Source of the DNA: DASQPA01 sp963757335
GTDB taxonomy: Bacteria > Acidobacteriota > Thermoanaerobaculia > Multivoradales > UBA5704
Length of the DNA stretch: 64,000 bases
Reading direction: 5' to 3'
Assembly: GCA_963757335.1 (NCBI GenBank)
Contig: CAVWRJ010000005.1
Location: forward strand, 1-64,000
This document shows positions 39,019 to 47,623 of this stretch, one piece after another. The number at the start of each line of letters is the position of its first letter. The stretch's first letter is position 1. The notes below the pieces were generated by a model that was not told where the DNA came from, made no database searches, and saw only the letters and a list, made by a program, of their open reading frames with translations. The position numbers were made by a program, and so were the translations under genes.

Positions 39019-40051
39019 ATGCCCCCCATGGTCTCCGAGGAGCACCTCCTCTCCGGCGCGCCCGACCCCGAGGATCTGGGGGTCGAGGCGTCGCTCCGCC
39101 CGCGGCGGCTGGAGGAGTACGTCGGCCAGACCCGCATCTTAGACAACCTCAAGGTGTTCATCCGCGCCGCCCGCGAGCGCCGGGAGAGCCTCGACCACGT
39201 CCTCCTCTTCGGCCCCCCTGGCCTCGGCAAGACGACCCTCGCCCACATCATCGCCAACGAGATGAACGCCCCGCTCCGCATCACCTCCGGGCCGGTGCTC
39301 GAACGGGCGGGGGACTCTAGCGGCGATCCTCACCAACCTCGACCCCGGCGAGGTGCTCTTCATCGACGAGATCCATCGCCTGGGGCCGACGGTCGAGGAG
39401 ATCCTCTACCCGGCGTTAGAGGACTACCGGCTCGACCTCGTCATCGGCCAGGGGCCGGCGGCGCGGACGGTGAAGATCGACCTACCGCGCTTCACCCTGG
39501 TCGGCGCGACCACCCGGGCCGGCCTCATCAGCTCGCCGCTCCGGGCCCGCTTCGGGATCGTCCACCGGCTCGACTTCTACCGCCCGGAGGAGCTCGCCCG
39601 GATCATCCAGCGCTCGGCCCACCTGCTCAACATCCGGATCGATCCCGACGGGGCGGCGGAGATCGCCCGGCGGAGCCGCGGCACCCCGCGGGTCGCCAAC
39701 CGCCTGCTCCGGCGGGTGCGCGACTTCGCCCAGGTGGAGGGGGCGGAGGTCGTCGACCTGGCCGCCGCCCAGCGGGCCCTCGGCCTCCTGGAGGTCGACG
39801 AGCATGGCTTCGACGATCTCGACCGGAAGATCCTGAGCACTCTCATCGAGCACTACGGCGGCGGGCCGGCCGGCGTCCGCGCCCTCGCCGCGGCGGTGGG
39901 CGAGGATCGCGGGACGATCGAAGACTTCTACGAGCCCTACCTCATCCAGGAGGGCTTCCTGCAGCGCACCCCGCGCGGCCGGGTCGCCACCCGCCGCGCC
40001 TACGAGCACCTGGGCTACCCGCCGCGGGCCGGCACCGGGACCCTCTTCTAG
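39019..40051 (+). CDS. ruvB: RuvB branch-migration ATPase, frame broken at 39316
   Basis: AAA+ motor of the RuvAB complex. The first part reads LRPRRLEEYVGQTRILDNLK and FGPPGLGKTTLAHIIANEM (Walker A). After ERAGD an extra T (39316) shifts the frame; removing it gives D-LAAILTNLDPGEVLFIDEIHRLG (Walker B). Sensor 1 LVGATTRAGLISSPLRARFG and the winged-helix end (LIQEGFLQRTPRGRVATRRAY) are intact. Start at ATG 39019 with GGAGGG 14 bases upstream; ATG 39028 also possible. A one-base difference in an important gene suggests a sequencing error. The lipid-kinase GTG follows after 3 bases. Confidence 0.93.
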
Positions 40052-40054
40052 CCA

Positions 40055-40945
40055 GTGAGCCGCGTCGCCCTGATCGACAACCCCCAGGCGGGGCAGCGCC
40101 AGCACACCCTCCTCCTCGACGCGATCCTCGCCGAGCTCCGCCGCGGCGGCTTCGCGGTCGAGGTCCTCCCCACCGCCGGGCCGGGGGACGCCACCCGTCT
40201 CGCCAGAGAACTCGCCGCTGCCGGAGCGGTCGAGGCGGTCTTCGCCTTCGGCGGCGACGGCACGGTGCGGGAGGTGGCCGAGGGGCTCCTCGGCTCCGAG
40301 GTGGCCCTGGGGATCCTCCCCGGCGGCACGGTCAACCTGCTCGCCCGCGCCCTCGGCCTCCCGGGAGATCCGGTGGCGGCCGCCGCGATGGCCGCAAGCC
40401 TCGCCAGCCTGCCTGCAAAATCGCTCGACGTCGGCCTCGCGGGAACGAGTCCCTTCCTCATGATGGTCTCGGCGGGGCTCGACGCGCGGGTTCTCTCGAT
40501 CCTGGATGGCGACCTGAAGCGCCGCTTCGGCCAGTTCGGCATCCTCTTCCAGGGGCTCGCCGAGTGGTGGCGCTACCCCTATCCCGACCTCACCCTCTCG
40601 GCCGACGGCCGGCCGCTCGCCGCTACCTTCGTGGCGGTGGCCAACATCCCCCTCTATGCCGGCCCCTACCGGCTGGTGCCGGACGCCCGTGCCGACGATC
40701 GCCGGCTGGAGCTCCTGCTCTTTCGCGGCGGCCGGCTCGCCACCCTCGCCTTCGCCGCCGACCTCCTCCGCGGCGCCCGCCATGTCCGCCGGAAGGACGT
40801 GACGATCGTCCCCGCCGAGGAGGTGGTCCTCCGAGGCCCCGCCGGCCTCGCCGCCCAGGTCGACGGCGACCCCTGCCAGGAGACCCTCCCCCTCACCATC
40901 CGCCTGGCCCCGGAGCGGCTGCGAGTGCTGGCCCCCAACGTTTGA
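40055..40945 (+). CDS. diacylglycerol kinase-family lipid kinase
   Basis: DagK/YegS-type lipid kinase of 296 residues. ATP-site motif VFAFGGDGTVREVAEGLLGS and LGILPGGTVNLLARALGLP are the family hallmarks, plus a C-terminal beta domain with QVDGDPC. It phosphorylates diacylglycerol, sphingoid or a related lipid at the inner membrane. The GTG start is three bases after ruvB, so it is likely co-transcribed. Confidence 0.9.
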   Translation: MSRVALIDNPQAGQRQHTLLLDAILAELRRGGFAVEVLPTAGPGDATRLARELAAAGAVEAVFAFGGDGTVREVAEGLLGSEVALGILPGGTVNLLARALGLPGDPVAAAAMAASLASLPAKSLDVGLAGTSPFLMMVSAGLDARVLSILDGDLKRRFGQFGILFQGLAEWWRYPYPDLTLSADGRPLAATFVAVANIPLYAGPYRLVPDARADDRRLELLLFRGGRLATLAFAADLLRGARHVRRKDVTIVPAEEVVLRGPAGLAAQVDGDPCQETLPLTIRLAPERLRVLAPNV

Positions 40946-41034
40946 GCGGAGAGACGGACGGGAGAAGACCAACCCCCTAGCGCCGGAAGCTCGTTAGGCA
41001 GACAATCGGTTCCTGAAAGAAGGGAGGGCTCCTC

Positions 41035-41520
41035 ATGCTCAAGCGGCTGATGCAGACCGACGACAACCTGGCCTCACCTCTCCTCCGGCTCTTCTTAGGG
41101 ATCGTCTTTTTCCCCCACGGCGCCCAGAAGCTCCTCGGCTGGTTCGGCGGCCACGGCTTCGCGGCGACGATGCAGGGCATGAGCAGCATGGGACTCCCCG
41201 CGGCGATCGTCTTCCTCGTCATCCTGATCGAGTTCTTCGGCGCGGTCAGCCTGCTCATGGGCTTCCTCTCCCGGGTCTCCGCCGTCGGCATCCTCTGCGT
41301 GATGCTGGGGGCCATCTTCACCGTCCACCTCCCCAACGGCTTCTTCATGAACTGGGAAGGCCACCAGAAGGGGGAGGGGATCGAGTATCACCTCCTGGTG
41401 ATCGGGATCTGCCTCGCCCTCCTGGTCCTGGGGAGCGGCCGGTTCTCGGTCGATCGGTCGATGTCGGCGGCGGCGGCGGCGGACCGGGACGCGGGGCTGA
41501 GGCGGGCGGACAAGTTATAG
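41035..41520 (+). CDS. DoxX-family membrane protein
   Basis: Four-helix inner-membrane protein, 161 residues: LRLFLGIVFFPHGAQKLLGWFGG (family signature), AIVFLVILIEFFGAVSLLMGF, VGILCVMLGAIFTVHLPNGF, YHLLVIGICLALLVLGSG. GGAGG precedes the ATG by about 6-8 bases. DoxX proteins relate to quinone/thiosulfate or redox stress, but the specific role is unknown. Confidence 0.9.
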   Translation: MLKRLMQTDDNLASPLLRLFLGIVFFPHGAQKLLGWFGGHGFAATMQGMSSMGLPAAIVFLVILIEFFGAVSLLMGFLSRVSAVGILCVMLGAIFTVHLPNGFFMNWEGHQKGEGIEYHLLVIGICLALLVLGSGRFSVDRSMSAAAAADRDAGLRRADKL

Positions 41521-41529
41521 TCTGCCCCG

Positions 41530-43549
41530 ATGGCGAAGATCTCCGCCGTGCCCGAACATCTCCCCCGCCTCTCCCGGACGAGATTTCATCCGCGAGAAGG
41601 TCGAGCGCGACCGCGCCGCCGGCAGGTACGACGGGCGGGTCGTCACCCGTTTTCCCCCGGAGCCGAACGGCTACCTCCACATCGGCCATGCCAAGTCGAT
41701 CTGCCTCAACTTCGGCCTGGCAGAAGAGAACGGCGGCATCTGCCACCTCCGGTTCGACGACACCAATCCCGAGACCGAGGAGATGGAGTTCGTCGAGTCG
41801 ATCAAGCGCGACGTGCGCTGGCTGGGCTTCGACTGGGGGCGTCACCTCTTCCATGCCTCGGATCATTTCGAGAACCTGCACGACCTGGCGGTCGAGCTGA
41901 TCAGTTTCGGCAAGGCCTACGTCTGCAGCCTCTCCGAGGACGAGATCCGCGAATATCGGGGCACCGTCACCGAGCCGGGCCGCAACAGCCCCTACCGCGA
42001 GCGCACGGTCGAGGAGAACTCGAACCTCTTCGCCCGGATGCGGGCCGGCGAGTTCCCGGATGGCGCCCACGTGCTGCGCGCCAAGATCGACATGGCCGCG
42101 GCCAACATGAAGCTGCGCGACCCGCTCCTCTACCGCATCCGGCACGCCACCCACTACCGCCGAGGCGACACCTGGTGCATCTACCCGATGTACGACTTCG
42201 CCCATCCGCTCTCGGATGCCATCGAACGCATCACCCACTCGCTCTGCACCCTCGAATTCGAGAACAACCGGGACATCTACGACTGGCTGGTCGACACCCT
42301 GCCCTTCCCCGACCCACCGCGGCAGACCGAGTTCGCCCGCCTGAATCTCACCTACACCCTGATGAGCAAGCGCAAGCTCGCCGAGCTCGTCGAACGCCAG
42401 CTCGTGGCGGGCTGGGACGATCCGCGCCTGCCGACCCTGGCTGGCCTCCGCCGTCGCGGCTTCACCCCCGCCGCGCTCCGCGACTTCTGCGAGCGGATCG
42501 GCGTCGCCAAATCGAACAGCACGGTGGACGTGGCGCTCCTCGAGCACTGCCAGAGAGAGGACTTGAACCCCCAGGTGCCGCGGGTGCTCGCCGTCCTGCG
42601 GCCCTTGAAGGTGGTGATCGAGAACTACCCCGAGGATCAGGTCGAGGAGCTGGAGGCGCCGCTCTACCCGCACGACGTACCCAAGGAGGGCACCCGGAAG
42701 GTGCCCTTCTCGCGCACCCTCTACATCGAGCAGGACGACTTCGCGGAGAATCCCCCAAAGGGTTTCCACCGGCTCACCCCAGGCCGGGAGGTGCGGCTGC
42801 GCTACGCCTACCTCGTCCGCTGCGAGAGCGTCGTCAAGGACCCCGCGAGCGGTGAGATCGTCGAGGTGCGCTGCACCTACGACCCCGCCACTCTAGGCGG
42901 TGCGGCCCCGGATGGGCGCAAGGTGCCGGGCACTCTCCACTGGGTCTCCGCGTCCCACTCGGTCCCCGTCGAGGTCCGGCTCTACGACCGGCTCTTCCGG
43001 GTCGAAAGGCCGGATCTGGAGGAGGGCGGCTTCGAGGCCTGCCTCAATCCGCATTCTTTAGAAGTGCTCGCCGGCAGCCGGATCGAACCGGCGGCGGTGG
43101 ACCCGGCGATGGGAGAACGGCTGCAGTTCGAACGGCAGGGCTACTTCTTCCGTGATCCGGTCGATTCGACCCCCGACCATCCGGTCTTCAACCGCATCGT
43201 GCCGCTCCGCGACTCCTGGGCCCTCGAGGTCCAGAAGCAGGCGCCCGCCGCGGCGACCGCGGCACCGGAACGAAAGCCGAAGCCGCCGAAGGAGACCGAA
43301 GCGAAGGTCCCCGAACCGCTCTCGGCGGAGGAGCTGGAGCTCCTCGACCAGCTTCGCCCCGAGGTCTTTCCTCTCGTCGAAGGTGTGCTCGCCGCCCACC
43401 CGAACCAGGTGGAGCTCTATCGGAAGGGGAAGACCGGGCTCCTCGGCTTCCTCATCGCGCAGGTGATGAAGCAGGTGGCGGAAGGCGGCGGCAAGGCGAG
43501 TCCCAAGCTGATCAGCGTGATGGTGATGGAGAGGCTGAGCTCGCCTTAG
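41530..43549 (+). CDS. glnS: glutaminyl-tRNA synthetase with C-terminal YqeY domain, frame broken near 41575
   Basis: Class I synthetase charging tRNA-Gln (about 672 residues). The N-terminal codons MAKISAVPEHLPRLS and the body are in different frames; after ~41570-41582 the body reads DFIREKVERDRAAGRYDG and RFPPEPNGYLHIGHAKS (HIGH). Other features: RFDDTNPETE, RGDTWCIYPMYDFAHP, and the KMSKS equivalent TLMSKRKL. The anticodon-binding beta barrels follow. After a Pro/Lys linker (PERKPKPPKETEAK) comes a ~75-residue GatB/YqeY tail domain (LSAEELELLDQLRPEVFPLV), as in Deinococcus GlnRS, where it aids tRNA binding. Presence of GlnRS means that Gln-tRNA need not be made by GatCAB. Confidence 0.92.
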
Positions 43550-43567
43550 AACACATAGGACGAGGCT

Positions 43568-44158
43568 CTATTCGAGATTGTCGATCGCGGCCCAAAGCGC
43601 GTCGAGATCGAGCGTCAGCCCCTCACAGCCCGGAACCTTTGCCAGCGTGCCGGTGGTGGCTCCGAGCGCGTGGAGGTAACGGCCCTCGGCGTCGAGCTCG
43701 AGGATTTCCAGGCTGCGCAACTGCGAGTCGAGCAGCCAGTACCAGGCCACCCCGAAAGCCGCATAGTCCGCCATCTTCTCCACCCGATCACGCCGACCGT
43801 CGCGAGGCGTTGGCGAGACGATCTCGATAGCGATGTCGGGAGGGACCCGGATCAAGCCGCGTGCCGGTGGCCGACGGCTGCCCGGAAGGTAGACGGTGAG
43901 ATCGGGTTTCCGGCCGCGCCCGGAGCCGACCGCGAACTTGGCGTCGGAGCCGGCCACCAGGCCGCCCTGCGGGGAGATCCAGTTACCAAGGAGCCTCCCT
44001 AGAAGCATGACCAGGAGCTCGTGGAGATAGTCCGGCACCTCTTCCTCCGCGAGTTGGCTGTTCACGAGCTCGCCGGGGGTCTCCGCAGGCAGGGCGAACC
44101 ACTCCTCGAGCGAAAGCTCAGGCGCGGCGGGCGACTTGGCTAACGTCCCCTGGCTCAT
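43568..44158 (-). CDS. Uma2-family (DUF820) nuclease-like protein
   Basis: Second Uma2 protein (196 residues). Motifs: RGRKPDLTVYLPG (PD Asp), PDIAIEIVSPTPRDGRRDR (E-x-V catalytic strand), KMADYAAFGVAWYWLLD. Start at ATG 44158 (MSQGTLAKSP). Convergent with glnS. Role unknown for the family; paralogue of 8613-9233 at low identity. Confidence 0.83.
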   Translation of the reverse strand: MSQGTLAKSPAAPELSLEEWFALPAETPGELVNSQLAEEEVPDYLHELLVMLLGRLLGNWISPQGGLVAGSDAKFAVGSGRGRKPDLTVYLPGSRRPPARGLIRVPPDIAIEIVSPTPRDGRRDRVEKMADYAAFGVAWYWLLDSQLRSLEILELDAEGRYLHALGATTGTLAKVPGCEGLTLDLDALWAAIDNLE

Positions 44159-44254
44159 GGGGAAAGATGGTAGCACGGCAAGCCATGGACGCCGGGTGCT
44201 CAAAATCGTATCGCACAAGCCTTGCACCGGACGTAGGTTGCCAAGTCGTAGGGC

Positions 44255-47200
44255 TCAGAACACCCGCTGGCCCACGCTCCTCATCGCGCGGAGGAGAGCC
44301 AGGTTGCCCGGGTCGTAGGCGAGACCCTCCTCTACGACCGCGGGCACCGCTTCGGGCTGGTGCGCCGCGACCAGGAGGGCGATCAGGCGCAGCCGGGTTG
44401 GAGTGTCGTCGGGCGCGGCGCGCACGGCCTCCCGTAAGAAGTGAAGGGCTCTCAGGGGCTCTCCCTGCGCCGCGAGGATGGTGGCAAGGAGATCCTTGGC
44501 GCGGCCGTCGTCCGGGTTCGATTGGAGAGCCTTCACGAGGTGGAGCCGTGCGGCGGCGAGATCGCCCTGGGCGAAGGCGATTCGGCCCAGCGCCTCTTCG
44601 GCGAGATAGCGCTCCTCGGGGTCGCCGAGGAGACGTTGCCACTCCTGGACCGCCTCGGCGGGGCGCCCCAGGTGCTCCAACTGCTCGGCTTTGAGGCGAC
44701 CGATCTCTCTGTCGAGGAGCGGCGAGGGGCGGGCCCGGTTGAGGGCTTCGAGCGCCTGGTCCCGGCGGCCGCGGTCAGCCAGGAGCTTGGCCATGCCGAG
44801 GACCGCCCCCGGATGAGTGGGGTCTTTCTCCAGCGACCGGACGTAGTGCTCCAGGGCGCGGCTGGCGCTCCCGGACTCGCGCGCCGCGTCGGCCGCGGTG
44901 GCTTCCGCCTCGGCGACGGTGGCGGCGTTGAGAGCCATGGGGGCCTGCGGACCGGGGCCGAGGACGGAGAGCGCCGCTCCTATGGCGTCGTCCCGGAGGT
45001 GGGCGGTGATGAGGGCCCGGGCGTAGGCCAGGGTCTCGTCGGGATCGGCCCCGCGCCCGAGCCAGGCCAGGCGCTTCTGGGGCTCGAAGCTCCGCACGAA
45101 GGCGAGGTTCGAGGAATCGCCGCGGTAGGGCCGGCGGATGACCGCTTCGAGGAGCGGCCGGTCGTCGCTGTGGACGAGGGCGCCAGAAGCAAAAGCGCGG
45201 GCCGCCGCCGGTCCGGCTGCGAAGTAGGCGAGGAGCCCGGCGCCACGGGTGATGCCCAGGTGGTGCTCTAAGTCCGCGGCCATCTCGGGGGCCCGGGCGA
45301 TGGCCGCGTCGATGCGCTTCGCATCGAGACCCTGGGGGCGATCCGAGCCCACCAGGAAGAAGTCGCCGTCGAAGCTCCAGATCGTCACCTCCGGGAAGAC
45401 CCCGGCGAAGCTCCGCACGATCATGGCGATGGTGTCCGGGGAGATGCGGTAGCCCTGGACCCACTGGCACATCAGGCCGCCCGGCGCCAGGGCCCCGTGG
45501 GCGAGCCGGAACGCCTCGTCGGTGAAGAGGTTGGAGACCCCGGTGGCGAGCGGGTTCGACGGTTCGGAGATGAGGACGTCGAAGCGCTGGCTGGTGCCGG
45601 CGTAGAAGGCGCGGGCGTCGTCGAGGACGAGGTGATGTCGAGCGGTCCCCGAGCACCCCGTGGTTGAGCGACTCGAACTGCGGGGCGGCGCCTAGAACGG
45701 CGGGCTCGATCTCGACCGTGGTGACGCTCTCGACCTCCGGAACGCGCAGGATCGCCCCGGCCGTGGCGCCGCTCCCGAAGCCGACCACCAGGACCTTTCT
45801 GGGTGCCGGATGGAGGAGACCGGGCAGGTAGGCGAGGAGGATCTGGGTTCCGGCATCCCCGGTGCTGGCGTCGACCTTGCCGTTGACCGCGAGGGTGACG
45901 TTGGTCTCGTCGTGGTTCGCGGTGACCAGCATGTCGCGGCCTTCCTGGAAGTAGGTCAGCCGCCAGCGGAGCGCCTGCGGGAGGAGCCCGGCCCCCTTCT
46001 GGTAGTAGTCGGGGTAGTACCAGACCCCGGCGCCCATCAAGTAGCGGTTCCAGTGCGGGAGCACCGGAACGGCGACGAGGATGAGGACCGCCGCGAGGAC
46101 CAGCGGCCGCCGGGGGACGAGGCGGGCGAGCGCCAGCCCCCCGAGCCCGGCGGCGAGGCTTAAGACCCCGGCGATTTCGAGCGTCCGCTGGGTGCCGAGG
46201 AGCGGTACGAGGACGATCCCGGCGCCGAGCGCCCCCAGGATGTTCCCCACCGTGGTCAGGGCATAGGCGCCGCCGACCTCGCGGCCCACCGCGCGGGAGG
46301 AGAGGAGACCGGCGCCGAGCGGAAAGGCGATCCCCATCCCGAGCGTGGGGAGGAGGAGGACGATCCCGGCGGTCAAGAAGACGAGCGGCGCCGCCGCCCA
46401 GGCCTGGGGCGAGGCGCGCATCCCCGCGAGCACCAGGGTGGGGAGGCGGTCGTAGAGCTGGCTCAGGAGGAGGCTCGAAGCGCCAACCGCGATATGGACG
46501 CCGAAAAGTAGAACGCCTAGACGTTCCCGCGAAAGGCCGCGGGAGAGCCTCGGCATCAGGAGGCTGCCCAGGCCGATCCCCAAGAGAAAGGTGATGAGGA
46601 TGGTGGCGAAGCCCTGTGTCGTCGAGCCCACCACCAGCACCAGGGCACGAGTCCAGGCGACCTCATAGGCCAGGGCGGCGATGCCGCCCACGAGGAGCGC
46701 CAGCCGCACCGCCCAGACCAGCCGGGGGGAGGGCGGATCGGTGGCCGCAAGATCGACGGGATCAGCGGCATCGGCGGCATCGGCGGCATCGGCGGCATCG
46801 GCGGGAGCATTGGCTCCGGAGACGCCGGCGAGGGGCCCCCTCCGGGCCAGGGCGAGGGCCGCGAGGCCGGCGCTCAGGTTGATCCCCGCCGCGGCCCAGG
46901 TCGTGATCGTGATCCCCCAGGCGTAAATGAGGGTGAAGCCCACCAGGAAGGCGCCGGCGGCGGCACCGAGGGTGTTCAGGGCGTAGAGCCAGCCGAGCAT
47001 CCGGGTCGAGTCGCCGCGCTTCCTGACCAGCTCGCGGGCGAGGGCGGGGAGGGTGCCGCCCATGAGCGCGGTCGGCACGAGGAGCAGCACGAAGCTCGAC
47101 AGAAAGCGCGTGCCATGGAGGAGAGCCGGGCTGGCGGAGAGGCGCTCGTAGTGCGAAGCATAAATGCCGTCGAGGAGGTTCATGGCCCAGGGCAGGGCGA

Positions 47201-47480
47201 CGGCGGAGAGCCCGATCGCGATCTCGAGCTTGCCGTAGAGGGCGAGCGGACGGCGGGAGCGCTCCGCCAGCCGGCCGAGGAGGGCGCTCCCCAGGGCCAG
47301 CCCCGCCATGTAGGCGGCGAGGACCGCGGTGACCGCTTCGGTCGAGGAGCCGAGAACGAGATGGAGCCGGCGGGCCCACAGCAGCTCGTAGATGAGGGCG
47401 GAGCTTCCGGAGAAGGTGAAGAGGACCAGCACGAGCCCGACCGAGGGTCGGGTGCCGCGCGGGATCAGGCGCTCCGGCAT
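44255..47480 (-). CDS. polytopic spermidine-synthase-like protein with TPR tail, frame broken near 45645
   Basis: About 1075 residues in three parts. Residues 1-560: ~14 transmembrane helices in two MFS-like halves (FTFSGSSALIYELLWARRL; ALAYEVAWTRALVLVVGSTT), separated by an Ala/Asp repeat linker (9-bp array). Middle: spermidine-synthase-type Rossmann fold (KVLVVGFGSGATAGAILRVP; TVEIEPAVL; DVLISEPSNP). C-terminal: tetratricopeptide-like helices (RALEHYVRSLEKDPTHPGAV; ARLHLVKALQSNPDDGRAKD). The frame breaks at ~45641-45650, after GVLGDR, and resumes at RHHLVLDDARAFY. Such fusions are known but their substrate is not; speA lies 30 kb away. Start ATG 47480. Confidence 0.78.
46752..46805 (-). repeat. 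9-bp tandem array, 6 units, in spermidine-synthase-like gene
   Basis: ATCGACGGG, ATCAGCGGC, then ATCGGCGGC three times and ATCGGCGGG. On the coding strand this is an Ala-Asp-Ala repeat between the two transmembrane halves. Confidence 0.9.
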
Positions 47481-47513
47481 GGTGGCGCAGTCTGGCCGGA
47501 GGGGACTCCGGCT

Positions 47514-47621
47514 GTCAAGTCGGTACGGGTCCGTTTGAAATCGAGGACGGACGACTGGCTGCGCGGAGCGCCCGAAGGAGACCGCCCGCAGGTTCAAACG
47601 GAACCAGTACGGTCAAGTCGG
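47514..47621 (-). repeat. intergenic palindromic element, copy B, with flanking direct repeats
   Basis: The 10-mer GTCAAGTCGG occurs at 47514-47523 and again at 47612-47621, bracketing 88 bases. Just inside are near-inverted ends: TACGGGTCCGTTTGAA on the left and, read from the other strand, GTACTGGTTCCGTTTGAA on the right. The centre holds the 42-bp core in reverse (47557-47598). This looks like a small mobile element with a target duplication. Confidence 0.85.
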
Positions 47622-47623
47622 GG

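Noticed and set aside
39300..39330. Programmed ribosomal frameshift in ruvB
   Set aside because: No slippery heptamer or downstream pseudoknot was seen; a single inserted T explains the break and similar breaks are common in this window.
38362..40980. Very long plus-strand frame from the secreted-protein gene through ruvB and the lipid kinase
   Set aside because: Only the part around 39019-39315 is coding (start of ruvB); the rest is out of frame with ruvB and the kinase, which are clear in other frames.
41530..43549. glnS as a pseudogene
   Set aside because: Only one break, near the very N-terminus, with all catalytic and tRNA-binding segments intact; sequencing error is more likely.
47581..47621. 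tRNA-like GGTTCAAAC segment in the intergenic element
   Set aside because: The T-loop-like string is part of the inverted end; no acceptor stem, D arm or anticodon arm could be folded.
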